Source of the DNA: Bacillus sp. 522_BSPC
GTDB taxonomy: Bacteria > Bacillota > Bacilli > Bacillales > Cytobacillaceae
DNA: 35,183 nt
Direction of reading: 5' to 3'
Assembly (NCBI RefSeq): GCF_001076885.1
Contig: NZ_JVDT01000018.1
Location: 1-35,183 of the forward strand
Both the position numbers and the translations under genes were made by a program. A model generated the notes under the pieces. That model was not told where the DNA came from, ran no database searches, and was given only the letters and a program-made list of their open reading frames with translations. Below are positions 1 through 7,806 of this stretch, piece after piece; the stretch's first letter is position 1, and every line of letters starts with the position of its first letter.

Positions 1-14
1 CGTCTTTAAAGATT

Positions 15-40
15 AGTTATTTAGTTTTGTCCCAGCCTCT
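15..40 (-). repeat. GAGGCTGGGACAAAA-type Firmicutes intergenic motif (window edge)
   Basis: Just downstream of the solute-binding protein stop, the minus strand reads AAAGAGGCTGGGACAAAAC. I recall very similar 'GAGGCTGGGACA' or 'GAGGTTGGGACA' strings as recurrent intergenic elements, often near transcript ends, in several Firmicutes. Only one arm lies inside the window, so I cannot tell whether it forms a terminator hairpin or belongs to a dispersed repeat family. Confidence 0.35.
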
Positions 41-47
41 TTTTGGT

Positions 48-1013
48 TTAATTCGGTAACAATGTGAAGTCTGTTAAATCTTCATAAGAATAGTTTTTCG
101 TAATTTGCCCTTTATCTTTCGTCCACTGAACAATCGAATCAAAGGTATCTTTTGAAACTATACTTGCATAAGGAAAGCTATCTTTTGTTGATAAATAGTT
201 GCTCATTGCATCTGGGAATTGATATTTAGTTAATATATCTCCATATTCTTCCGCCTTCGTATTATTCATATAGTCAATTGCTTGATTATACGCTTTATAA
301 AAAGCTTTGATGTCCGCTGATTTGGTTGAAATCATTTCATCTGAAAAAAGAATCGTCCCTCCTTTAATTCCTGCATCTGTTGAGCTACCTAAAAGGTGAG
401 CTCCCTGGCTAACTAGCATACTAGCCTGTGGTTCTGTAAATACAACTCCATCTACTTTGTCTGCCATCAGCGCTTCTGCACGACCAGAAAAAGAAGGGAT
501 TTCCACGATATTATAGGTGAAGTCTTCTTTAGCTGCGAAATCATCCATAATATATTCCAAGATAAAGTTCGGCACTAACGAAACATTTTTCCCATTTAAA
601 TCTTTCATCTCTGTAATTCCTGAATTAGGAGAGGAGAGGATTTTAAAATCTTCACTTATATCGGAAGTAATCTTCATATTAATTCCATTTTCCATAAATG
701 CTGCCGCTGTCATCACATCAGCGATTGTACCATCTAGTTCATTCGCTTGAATTGCAACATTTCGATCTGTTGGCGAAGAAAAGGATTTTATGGATACGTC
801 TATTCCTTCTTCGTCAAAGTATCCATTTTCCTCTGCTAAAATAATAGGTATCGCCGATTCTGCCGGCAATATTCCGATGGTTAGCTCTTCTCCAGATGTT
901 TTTTCTGTGTTGCTGTTTTCGTTTTTATCTGTTTCGGTTGTAGCAGTCTTTCCACAAGCAGCAGAAAGTAAAACAAATACGATTAATAAGGATAGCGTCA
1001 TTATTTTTTTCAT
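48..1013 (-). CDS. ABC transporter solute-binding lipoprotein (NitT/TauT/NMT1-like)
   Basis: Encodes 321 residues, predicted to be the membrane-anchored extracytoplasmic receptor of an ABC importer. Residues 1-20 are a lipoprotein signal with lipobox LSAAC (lipidated Cys20). A Ser/Thr/Asn/Glu-rich linker to about residue 42 precedes the domain opening ELTIGILPAESAIPIILAEE. The 'eengYFdeeGidV' segment and the later 'aDGVVFTEPQA' segment are typical of SsuA/TauA/ThiY-like type II binding folds, so candidate ligands include sulfonates, pyrimidines and other small organics; the sequence does not decide. A ribosome binding site (AGGAG) sits in the 10 bp gap after the deacetylase-like gene, so the two are probably co-transcribed. 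Permease and ATPase genes are not visible and may lie beyond the left edge. Confidence 0.8.
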   Translation of the reverse strand: MKKIMTLSLLIVFVLLSAACGKTATTETDKNENSNTEKTSGEELTIGILPAESAIPIILAEENGYFDEEGIDVSIKSFSSPTDRNVAIQANELDGTIADVMTAAAFMENGINMKITSDISEDFKILSSPNSGITEMKDLNGKNVSLVPNFILEYIMDDFAAKEDFTYNIVEIPSFSGRAEALMADKVDGVVFTEPQASMLVSQGAHLLGSSTDAGIKGGTILFSDEMISTKSADIKAFYKAYNQAIDYMNNTKAEEYGDILTKYQFPDAMSNYLSTKDSFPYASIVSKDTFDSIVQWTKDKGQITKNYSYEDLTDFTLLPN

Positions 1014-1023
1014 CTTTTTTCTC

Positions 1024-1773
1024 CTAATTTGTAATGATTTTTTTGAATGTCTCTAATTCCATTAAATAGGGAATAGCATTTCTTTTTAATAAAAGTGGAT
1101 CATTTTTTCTATCATTGTGACCATTTTCACAAGTGAAGGCGAGTTTAAACGCTTTTTCTCTTAAAGTTAAAACATTGGATTCGTTAAATAGTCCAAATGG
1201 ATAGGCGAATACATTTTTATGCTCGATTAGTGAATGGTTATTACATTCATCTAAGTCTTTAGCAAAGTCTTCTTTACTAGATGTCATTAATAAACTTTCT
1301 GTTTCACTTGTTCGGACATGCATACAATGAGTGTGGTTGGCATATTCAAAAACATCAGCCATTTCCTTTAAATCGTTTATGGATAAGCAGACAGATTTTT
1401 CTTTTTCAAATTGTCTTTTACTATCATGCAGCCACCCTGTTACAACAAAAGCTGTTGCATGAAATTGGTATTTTTTTAGAATTGGATACGCATATTCCTT
1501 TATGGATTGAAAGCAATCATCAAAAGTAAGTAATACAGATTTCTCCGGTAAAGGACCTCCTTCGTAATATGCTTTTACTTCATTTAGAGTTAAAGGGTGA
1601 AAACCATTGATAAATAAATACTCCATTTGCTGTTCAAATTTTTCAAGTGTTATGAAAAGTGGAGAAGGCAAGAAATCTTTATAATTTTGCTTTACATCGA
1701 TTGGATGCTGTTCGGTTGCATGAAAATCTTCTTCTTTTCTTATTTCGTGATACATTAGCACGGGAAAAGTCAT
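1024..1773 (-). CDS. Polysaccharide deacetylase-like (NodB-fold) protein
   Basis: Encodes 249 residues. The opening 'FPVLMYHEI' and the motifs LLTFDD (about residues 81-86), NHTHCMH (about 146-152) and AYPFG (about 191-195) are the usual landmarks of the carbohydrate esterase 4/NodB family. The Asp pair and the His residues are candidates for metal binding. No signal peptide or membrane segment is visible at the N-terminus, which is odd for a cell wall or polysaccharide deacetylase and leaves a cytoplasmic substrate or a divergent function open. AAGGAGGATC precedes the ATG. It is the first gene of a minus-strand pair with the solute-binding protein, an unusual pairing that might link uptake and deacetylation of an N-acylated compound (inference). 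Confidence 0.75.
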   Translation of the reverse strand: MTFPVLMYHEIRKEEDFHATEQHPIDVKQNYKDFLPSPLFITLEKFEQQMEYLFINGFHPLTLNEVKAYYEGGPLPEKSVLLTFDDCFQSIKEYAYPILKKYQFHATAFVVTGWLHDSKRQFEKEKSVCLSINDLKEMADVFEYANHTHCMHVRTSETESLLMTSSKEDFAKDLDECNNHSLIEHKNVFAYPFGLFNESNVLTLREKAFKLAFTCENGHNDRKNDPLLLKRNAIPYLMELETFKKIITN

Positions 1774-1787
1774 AATAGATCCTCCTT

Positions 1788-1806
1788 TTTAGATAAAAAA
1801 TCTAAA
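1788..1806 (-). promoter_or_regulatory. Perfect 7-bp inverted repeat next to the deacetylase ribosome binding site
   Basis: The minus-strand leader holds TTTAGAT, five bases, then ATCTAAA, immediately before AAGGAGG of the 1773 start. It could be an mRNA hairpin affecting initiation or a small operator. It is AT-rich and short, so chance is possible. Confidence 0.3.
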
Positions 1807-2003
1807 TTGGTCTACATTTCCAATTTAAATAATTTTGATAACTTGTAAAATCTGCTTTTATTATATAAAACCTTTACTAAAAAAAGGGCTAGAAAAAGCA
1901 ATTAGTTTTAACAATTTGGTGTATGAATTCTGAAAAATAAGATTAATCAAGTGGAAATAGTCTATTTTCCTCTATTGTTAAGACAAACAAATGAAAGAAA
2001 TAT

Positions 2004-2032
2004 TCATAAAGTGTTACAGACAATCATAAGTT
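2004..2032 (+). promoter_or_regulatory. Possible sigma-E promoter of spoVID
   Basis: TCATAAA (2004-2010), then 14 bases, then CATAAGTT (2025-2032). This partly matches the sigma-E pattern as I recall it (-35 KMATATT, -10 CATACAMT, about 14 bp apart). spoVID is a sigma-E gene in B. subtilis, which makes a site here expected, but the match is only about 5/7 and 5/8. Confidence 0.3.
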
Positions 2033-2083
2033 TTTAAAGACAATAGTGATATATACGTGAAAGGAATGAGAGGAGGAGTCGCT

Positions 2084-3256
2084 TTGTCTCAAGAAAATTC
2101 GTCTATTTTGCGGTTTTCGTTGGAAGAGTCCGTCTGGTTTCAAAAAGGACAGGAAGTAGAGGATCTGCTTTCCATTTCACTTGATCCCAATATAACAATC
2201 CAAGAGAACGATCAGTATATTATCATTCAAGGCTCTTTAGAGTTAAGTGGTGAATACAAGCGCTTTAATGAAGGGGAACAAGAAGAAGAGGAGGCTTTTA
2301 AGGCTCCTAAATTAATTCATTCAATAATGGAAAGAGAGGAAGGAGTGTGTGAATTTTTACACCATTTTCCGGTGGATATTACCATGCCCCTTTCGAGAGT
2401 CACTAGTCTTGAAGATGTTGAAATTGAGATTGATACTTTTGATTATGTCTTCCCGGAAAGAAGCTGTTTGAATTTGACAGCAGATTTAACTATTTCAGGT
2501 CTTGCTTCTGAAGAAGAAGAGAGTGATGAAGAAGAGAGTGTTGAAGAAGAGAATGTAGAAGAAGAACTAGAATTAGCTTGGCGAGGTTCAGTGGATGAGG
2601 ATGAAAATGGAAATGAATCAATAGAAGAACCTATTGAAATAGCTGTTAGTCCATTTCAAAATGTCAGTCCACTTTTAGAAGAACAGCGTGAAGAGAAGGC
2701 AGAAGACGATGATTTGTATTCCCCATTCGAACTTGAGGTTAGAAAGTCACCAGAAGAAGAGGATGATTGGGGTACGAATGAAAATGCTAAAGTACCTTAT
2801 TTTTCTGAGGAAACTAGAGAAGAAGAGATTACCTCTTCAGAACCTGAGATGAAGGTTTCTTTATTCAGAGGTGAGGAAAATGTCTATTCTGCAGAAGATG
2901 TATTTAAAAAGCCACAACAAGAATCTTCATCTGAATCGAAGCAGGAAGAACTTTTACTGGAAGAAGAGAAATTAGAAGAATCATCATCTTCTCCTAATGA
3001 AGAACCAAAAAAGAAAAAAGGGCTATTTAGTAAAACAAAATCTCTAACCTTTACAGAATTTTTTGCTAGAAAAGAAGAAGAGAAGCATACAAAAGTGAAA
3101 GTTTGTATTGTTCAGCAAGGCGATACATTAGAAAAGTTAAGTAATCGTTATAATGTCAATATCCATACATTATTGAAAGAAAATAGAATGGAAGCAAATC
3201 AAGATGTTTATGAAGGGCAAGTTTTATATATACCAGGAAATTTCGTAGAGAAATAA
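2084..3256 (+). CDS. spoVID: Stage VI sporulation protein D (SpoVID), LysM coat-assembly protein
   Basis: Encodes about 390 residues. SpoVID is a spore coat morphogenetic protein needed for the coat to encase the forespore, and in B. subtilis it works with SafA and SpoIVA. The N-terminus (LRFSLEESVWFQKGQEVEDL followed by LSISLDPNI) carries the characteristic SpoVID start; the middle, about residues 60-320, is very rich in Glu/Asp; a LysM domain closes the protein at about 345-388 (VQQGDTLEKLSNRYNVN... to GQVLYIP). It is shorter than the roughly 575-residue B. subtilis protein, the loss being in the acidic region. I chose TTG at 2084 over the in-frame GTG at 2057 because AGGAGGAG (2071-2078) is well spaced before it and the protein then begins like known SpoVID. 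Confidence 0.93.
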   Translation: MSQENSSILRFSLEESVWFQKGQEVEDLLSISLDPNITIQENDQYIIIQGSLELSGEYKRFNEGEQEEEEAFKAPKLIHSIMEREEGVCEFLHHFPVDITMPLSRVTSLEDVEIEIDTFDYVFPERSCLNLTADLTISGLASEEEESDEEESVEEENVEEELELAWRGSVDEDENGNESIEEPIEIAVSPFQNVSPLLEEQREEKAEDDDLYSPFELEVRKSPEEEDDWGTNENAKVPYFSEETREEEITSSEPEMKVSLFRGEENVYSAEDVFKKPQQESSSESKQEELLLEEEKLEESSSSPNEEPKKKKGLFSKTKSLTFTEFFARKEEEKHTKVKVCIVQQGDTLEKLSNRYNVNIHTLLKENRMEANQDVYEGQVLYIPGNFVEK

Positions 3257-3272
3257 GAACAATAAACTGGAG

Positions 3273-3314
3273 CAGGCAGGAGGTTTTTCCTGCTTGACTG
3301 TTTTCTTTTTGCTT
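3273..3314 (+). terminator. Hairpin after spoVID, probable terminator
   Basis: Just after the stop the strand reads GCAGG-aggttttt-CCTGC, followed by a T-rich run (TGTTTTCTTTTTG). The stem is short (about 6 bp), so termination may be partial and read-through into the ysxE-like gene is possible. Confidence 0.5.
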
Positions 3315-3398
3315 TGTTCAATCGTTTTTTGAGGGGGAAAATCGATTAAAGGGTTAAAGAGTAAATAGATTATTTTAAGAGCTTGGTAGTATTCGATC

Positions 3399-3429
3399 TT
3401 GACACTTTGGTAAATGCCCGAATTATATA
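3399..3429 (+). promoter_or_regulatory. Possible sigma-A promoter before the ysxE-like gene
   Basis: A perfect TTGACA (3399-3404) is followed by TATATA (3424-3429, 19 bp spacer) or TTATAT (3423-3428, 18 bp). The -35 is strong and the spacer somewhat long. It lies 55-70 bp before the coding start. Its presence would let this gene be expressed apart from spoVID. Confidence 0.4.
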
Positions 3430-3495
3430 GCTAACCATCTATAGAAAATAAGAAAAGGATGGGAGTTTTCACTTGATAAGAAAGTGTGGGCGGAT

Positions 3496-4557
3496 ATGAA
3501 TGAAAAAAATATATTAAACAAATATTCACCTATCTTAAAATCATACGCAGTAGTACCGAATTTTGTTGAAGAGTTTGGCAAAGTTGCCAAAATATATAGC
3601 AATAAAGGTACTTTTGCGTTAAAACGAATTGATCCTCATAATGGGGCTGATTTTACACGTCATATAAGAATGCTGTATCAAAAAGGGTATAATCGAATTG
3701 TGCCAATATATCCAGCGGTGGATGGAAGATATGCGATTCTTTATGACAATCAATTGTATTATTTAATGCCTTGGCTGCCAAATGAAGAAAGAGAAACATA
3801 TTTCAAGAAACATCAACAAATGTTTCGAGAGCTAGCAAGGCTCCATATTTTAAGTTCTAAAGAAGTAAAAATTGAAAAGGAAGATCGACAAGAGCATTTT
3901 GAGAATACACAATTAGAAATGGAGAAAGAACAAGAGTTTCTAGCTGGTTTTATTGAGCAATGTGAAAATAAAGAATATATGTCACCGTTTGAGTTAATGT
4001 TTTGTATGTATTATCATGACATTCGGCAGGCTTTGATTTATTCAGAGACTAAATTGAAGGAATGGTATGAGGAAACGAAAGAGGATGAAAAGGCAAGAGT
4101 CGCCATTATCCACGGGAAAATATCACCAGAACATTTTCTTTATGATGATAGAGGGTATGGCTACTTTACTAATTTTGAAAATGCTAGATATGGATCGGCA
4201 AGCCATGACCTGCTTCCGTTTCTGTCCCGTTCCTTGAGGACAGCACCTAAGCAAAATGAGGACTGTATTGAGTGGCTTTATACGTATTTCAATCATAATC
4301 CTTTAAAATATGATGAAATGCTGTTGTTTTTAAGTTATTTGGCTCATCCAGGACCAGTTCTTCGTATTTGTGAGAAATATATGAAAGCAGATAAGAAAGC
4401 GATCAATGAACGCAAATATGCACAAAAACTACTTAAACAATATTGGCTTTTAAAAAATACAGAATATGTTGTGATGCGAGTAGATGAAATAGAAAGACAA
4501 AAGAAAGCACAGCAAGAAGCGGCAGAACAAGCGGAACAAGCAGAGACTCAGGATTAA
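3496..4557 (+). CDS. ysxE: YsxE-like spore coat protein (CotS/kinase-fold family)
   Basis: Encodes about 353 residues related to the CotS/YutH/YsxE group of sporulation proteins, which have an aminoglycoside-phosphotransferase/protein kinase-like fold. Visible landmarks are the N-lobe 'VAKIYSNKGTFALKRID' (Lys in beta-3 position), 'AIIHGKISPEHFLYDDRGYGYFTNFENARYGSASHDL' without the full catalytic HxD pattern (HGKISPEHFLYD) or DFG-type residues (TNFENA), and a Lys/Gln/Ala-rich C-terminal tail. This suggests a degenerate or pseudokinase-like coat component. The spoVID-ysxE-valS order matches B. subtilis. The start is uncertain: ATG at 3496 has only a weak GTGGGCGG before it, and an in-frame GTG lies at 3484. 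A stronger AAGGATGGGAG upstream serves a short TTG reading frame that stops over this ATG. Confidence 0.85.
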   Translation: MNEKNILNKYSPILKSYAVVPNFVEEFGKVAKIYSNKGTFALKRIDPHNGADFTRHIRMLYQKGYNRIVPIYPAVDGRYAILYDNQLYYLMPWLPNEERETYFKKHQQMFRELARLHILSSKEVKIEKEDRQEHFENTQLEMEKEQEFLAGFIEQCENKEYMSPFELMFCMYYHDIRQALIYSETKLKEWYEETKEDEKARVAIIHGKISPEHFLYDDRGYGYFTNFENARYGSASHDLLPFLSRSLRTAPKQNEDCIEWLYTYFNHNPLKYDEMLLFLSYLAHPGPVLRICEKYMKADKKAINERKYAQKLLKQYWLLKNTEYVVMRVDEIERQKKAQQEAAEQAEQAETQD

Positions 4558-4579
4558 AATCTTGGGTCTCTGCTTGTTC
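4534..4579 (+). terminator. Very stable hairpin overlapping the ysxE stop codon
   Basis: A perfect 14-bp inverted repeat, GAACAAGCAGAGAC (4534-4547) and GTCTCTGCTTGTTC (4566-4579), with further pairing inward using two G-U pairs, leaves a loop of about four bases that includes the stop codon (TAA 4555-4557). The sequence after it is not a clean T-run (CTAAATTTG), so it may act as an mRNA 3'-end stabiliser or inefficient terminator. Confidence 0.6.
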
Positions 4580-4670
4580 CTAAATTTGTAACGATCTTTT
4601 CCCAGGCACATATATTAAAGATAAACAAAAAATAGATAGGAATAAAATGAAAAAAAATCGGCAATCCTTA

Positions 4671-4700
4671 TTGACGAGAATTAGTTTTTTTCGGTAGTAT
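4671..4700 (+). promoter_or_regulatory. Probable sigma-A promoter of the valS leader
   Basis: TTGACG (4671-4676), 18 bp spacer, TAGTAT (4695-4700). It stands a few bases before the start of the T-box leader, the position expected for the valS promoter. Confidence 0.5.
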
Positions 4701-4706
4701 AGCATA

Positions 4707-4966
4707 TATAAATAAATTATTAAGGCAATGACGGGGAGTAGTACAATGTACGTTGTTTCAAAGAGAGGAAATCATCTGCTGCGAGATTTCTATTCAACCC
4801 ATTGGAAGGTAGCCCTCGAGCTTCTTTTGCGAACGGTGTGCTTATTAGTAAAAGACGGACAGTATCCGATATCATCTTTGAAAGAGCCAGCACTTTTTGT
4901 GTTGGAAAAAAGGTGGTACCGCGAACAAACTCCATTCGTCCTTTTCAGACGAGTGGAGTTTTTTTA
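4707..4966 (+). promoter_or_regulatory. T-box riboswitch leader of valS
   Basis: A T-box leader senses uncharged tRNA and controls read-through of a terminator. The conserved T-box AAGGTGGTACCGCG lies at about 4909-4923 and pairs with the tRNA acceptor end in the family. The Stem I region (about 4725-4835) includes an AGTA motif near 4737. A terminator, ACTCCATTCGTC / GACGAGTGGAGT plus seven T's, spans 4929-4966. The downstream gene is valyl-tRNA synthetase, so tRNA-Val is the expected ligand; GTA at 4809-4811 (GGAAGGTAGCC) is a candidate specifier codon, but I could not fold Stem I to confirm it. Apparent small reading frames in this interval are leader RNA, not genes. Confidence 0.92.
4929..4966 (+). 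terminator. T-box-controlled terminator before valS
   Basis: 12-bp stem with an ACTCCA...TGGAGT base, a loop of about 7 bases and a T-tract. Its 5' arm overlaps the region used by the alternative antiterminator formed with the T-box sequence. Confidence 0.88.
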
Positions 4967-5011
4967 TTTGCTTTAAAAAGGACAAAGGAACAAGATTAGG
5001 AGGAAATTAGG

Positions 5012-7657
5012 ATGGAAATGAAAGAAATCTCCATGCCGACAAAGTATGATCCAGCAAGTATTGAAAAGGGTCGCTATGATTGGTGGTTAGAAGGCAAGTT
5101 TTTTGAGGCGAAGCCAGATGAAGGGAAAAATCCTTATACAATCGTAATTCCGCCTCCAAATGTAACAGGTAAATTGCATTTAGGGCATGCATGGGATACA
5201 ACATTACAAGATATTTTAACAAGAATGAAAAGAATGCAAGGCTATGATGTATTATGGTTACCTGGTATGGACCATGCAGGTATTGCAACACAAGCAAAGG
5301 TAGAAGAAAAGCTTCGTGCCCAAAAGATTAGCAGATATGATCTTGGCCGTGAAAAATTTGTAGAAGAAACATGGAAATGGAAAGAGGAATATGCAAGCCA
5401 TATTCGTGCACAATGGTCTAAATTAGGATTAGGCTTAGATTATTCTAGAGAAAGATTTACGCTTGATGAAGGTCTTTCAAAAGCAGTTCGCGAGGTGTTT
5501 GTTTCTTTATACAAGAAAGGGCTTATCTACCGCGGCGAATATATTATTAACTGGGACCCAGCTACCAAAACAGCTCTTTCTGATATTGAAGTAATTTACA
5601 AGGATGTACAAGGTGCATTCTATCATATGAAATATCCTTTAGCAGATGGAACTGGTTATATTGAAGTAGCAACAACTCGCCCAGAAACGATGCTAGGCGA
5701 TTCAGGTGTTGCTGTCCATCCGAAAGATGAAAGATACCAACATCTAATTGGCAAGAAAGTAATTTTGCCAATAGTAGGTAGAGAGATTCCGATTGTTGCA
5801 GATGATTATGTGGAAATGGATTTCGGTTCAGGTGCTGTTAAAATGACTCCTGCCCATGACCCAAATGATTTCGAAGTTGGTAATCGTCATAATCTAGAAA
5901 GAATTCTTGTAATGCATGAAGACGGCACAATGAATGAGCGTGCAGGAAAATATGAGGGAATGGATCGTTTCGAATGTCGTAAACAAATCGTAAAAGATTT
6001 ACAGGAAATGGGCGTACTATTCAAAATTGAAGAGCATATGCATTCAGTTGGACACTCAGAGCGAAGCGGTGCTGTAGTAGAGCCATATCTATCTACTCAA
6101 TGGTTTGTTAAAATGCAGCCATTGGCTGATGAAGCAATTGCATTACAAGGTAAAGAAGAAGAAAAAGTAAACTTTGTGCCAAATCGTTTTGAAAACACTT
6201 ATATGCGCTGGATGGAAAATATTCGCGATTGGTGTATTTCTCGTCAGCTTTGGTGGGGGCATCGTATTCCTGCTTGGTATCATAAAGAAACAGGAGAAAT
6301 CTATGTAAACCATGAAGCGCCGGCAGATATTGAAAATTGGACGCAGGATACAGATGTATTAGATACATGGTTCAGTTCAGCGTTATGGCCATTCTCTACA
6401 TTAAATTGGCCAAATACAGAGGCAGAGGACTATAAGCGTTATTATCCTACTGCTGCATTAGTAACTGGATATGACATTATTTTCTTCTGGGTATCTCGTA
6501 TGATTTTCCAAGGGATAGAATTTACTGGAGAGAGACCATTTAAAGATGTACTGATCCATGGACTTGTTCGTGATGAGCAAGGACGCAAGATGAGTAAATC
6601 TTTAGGAAATGGTGTAGATCCAATGGATGTTATTGCTAAGTACGGTGCAGACTCCTTACGCTATTTCTTATCAACAGGAAGCTCACCAGGTCAAGATTTG
6701 CGCTTCAGCATTGAAAAGGTTGAATCAACTTGGAACTTTGCAAATAAAATTTGGAATGCTTCCCGCTTTGCATTAATGAATATGGATGGTTTAGCTTATG
6801 ATGAAATTGATTTATCAGGCGAAAAATCAGTGGCAGATAAGTGGATCTTAACGAGATTAAATGAAACAATTGAAACAGTAACACGTCTATCTGATCGCTA
6901 TGAGTTTGGAGAAGTAGGAAGAGTTCTTTATAACTTTATCTGGGATGATTTCTGTGACTGGTATATTGAGATGGCGAAGCTTCCATTATATGGTGAAGAT
7001 GAAGCGGCTAAATTGACAACTCGCTCGATTTTAGCGTATGTTCTTGATAATACAATGCGCTTATTACATCCATTTATGCCATTCATCACAGAAGAAATCT
7101 GGCAAAACCTTCCGCATGCTGGCGAATCGATTACCATTGCGAAATGGCCAAAGGTAAATCCTGCGTTTACAGATGAGAAGGCTGCTAATGATATGAAATT
7201 GCTTGTGGAGATTATCCGTTCTGTTCGTAATAGCCGTGCGGAAGTTAATACACCAATGAGCAAGAAAATCAGTATTTTATTAAAAGCTAAAGATGAAGAG
7301 GTAAAAGCTACGCTCCTTGAAAATAAATCTTTTATTGAGCGTTTCTGTAATCCAGAAACATTAAGTATCGATACAGATATTGCTGTTCCGGATAAAGCGA
7401 TGACAGCTGTAGTAACAGGTGTTGAAATCATTCTTCCTTTAGAAGGTTTAATTAATATGGAAGAAGAAATCGCTCGATTAAATAAAGAGCTAGAGAAATG
7501 GAATAAAGAAGTAGAACGTGTTCAAAAGAAATTAAGCAATGAAGGCTTCGTGAAAAAAGCGCCAGAAAAGGTGATTAACGAAGAAAAAGCAAAAGAGAAA
7601 GACTATTTAGAAAAGCGTGCAGCAGTAGAAGCACGTATAAATGAATTAAAAGGTTAA
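5012..7657 (+). CDS. valS: Valyl-tRNA synthetase
   Basis: Encodes 881 residues, the normal bacterial length. The enzyme charges tRNA-Val with valine using ATP. Class I signatures are clear: [15 protein letters not shown] (HIGH-type HLGH at about 56-59) and [10 protein letters not shown] (KMSKS at about 526-530). The editing (CP1) region with '[19 protein letters not shown]' lies between them. The C-terminal residues from about 815 form the Glu/Lys-rich coiled coil typical of ValRS that contacts tRNA. AGGAGG precedes the ATG at good spacing. The gene is preceded by its own T-box leader and followed by folC, as in B. subtilis. Confidence 0.98.
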   Translation: MEMKEISMPTKYDPASIEKGRYDWWLEGKFFEAKPDEGKNPYTIVIPPPNVTGKLHLGHAWDTTLQDILTRMKRMQGYDVLWLPGMDHAGIATQAKVEEKLRAQKISRYDLGREKFVEETWKWKEEYASHIRAQWSKLGLGLDYSRERFTLDEGLSKAVREVFVSLYKKGLIYRGEYIINWDPATKTALSDIEVIYKDVQGAFYHMKYPLADGTGYIEVATTRPETMLGDSGVAVHPKDERYQHLIGKKVILPIVGREIPIVADDYVEMDFGSGAVKMTPAHDPNDFEVGNRHNLERILVMHEDGTMNERAGKYEGMDRFECRKQIVKDLQEMGVLFKIEEHMHSVGHSERSGAVVEPYLSTQWFVKMQPLADEAIALQGKEEEKVNFVPNRFENTYMRWMENIRDWCISRQLWWGHRIPAWYHKETGEIYVNHEAPADIENWTQDTDVLDTWFSSALWPFSTLNWPNTEAEDYKRYYPTAALVTGYDIIFFWVSRMIFQGIEFTGERPFKDVLIHGLVRDEQGRKMSKSLGNGVDPMDVIAKYGADSLRYFLSTGSSPGQDLRFSIEKVESTWNFANKIWNASRFALMNMDGLAYDEIDLSGEKSVADKWILTRLNETIETVTRLSDRYEFGEVGRVLYNFIWDDFCDWYIEMAKLPLYGEDEAAKLTTRSILAYVLDNTMRLLHPFMPFITEEIWQNLPHAGESITIAKWPKVNPAFTDEKAANDMKLLVEIIRSVRNSRAEVNTPMSKKISILLKAKDEEVKATLLENKSFIERFCNPETLSIDTDIAVPDKAMTAVVTGVEIILPLEGLINMEEEIARLNKELEKWNKEVERVQKKLSNEGFVKKAPEKVINEEKAKEKDYLEKRAAVEARINELKG

Positions 7658-7660
7658 TTT

Positions 7661-7718
7661 CATAGTAGAACGAAGGGTGTCTCCACTATCCAAACCTTTG
7701 AGGCACCCTTCTTCTATG
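7661..7718 (+). terminator. Long hairpin after valS, possible terminator
   Basis: GAAGGGTG (7672-7679) pairs with CACCCTTC (7704-7711), and outer CATAG pairs with CTATG (7714-7718). The T-tract is displaced (ACTTTTTAAG about 14 bases later), so this may be an inefficient terminator or a processing/stability element between valS and folC. Confidence 0.5.
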
Positions 7719-7806
7719 GATGAAGCAGTTACTTTTTAAGATGATACTGGATAAAGGTAAGTATAGATGATCATAACAATCATTATTCATAAAAGAGGGT
7801 GTAGCA

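Noticed and set aside
4728-4999. Overlapping reading frames of 65-82 codons on both strands before valS
   Set aside because: They lie in the T-box leader and its terminator, which explain the conserved sequence; none has a convincing ribosome binding site.
6928-7431. 167-codon minus-strand frame inside valS
   Set aside because: Shadow of the ValRS C-terminal region; no ribosome binding site and no recognisable domain.
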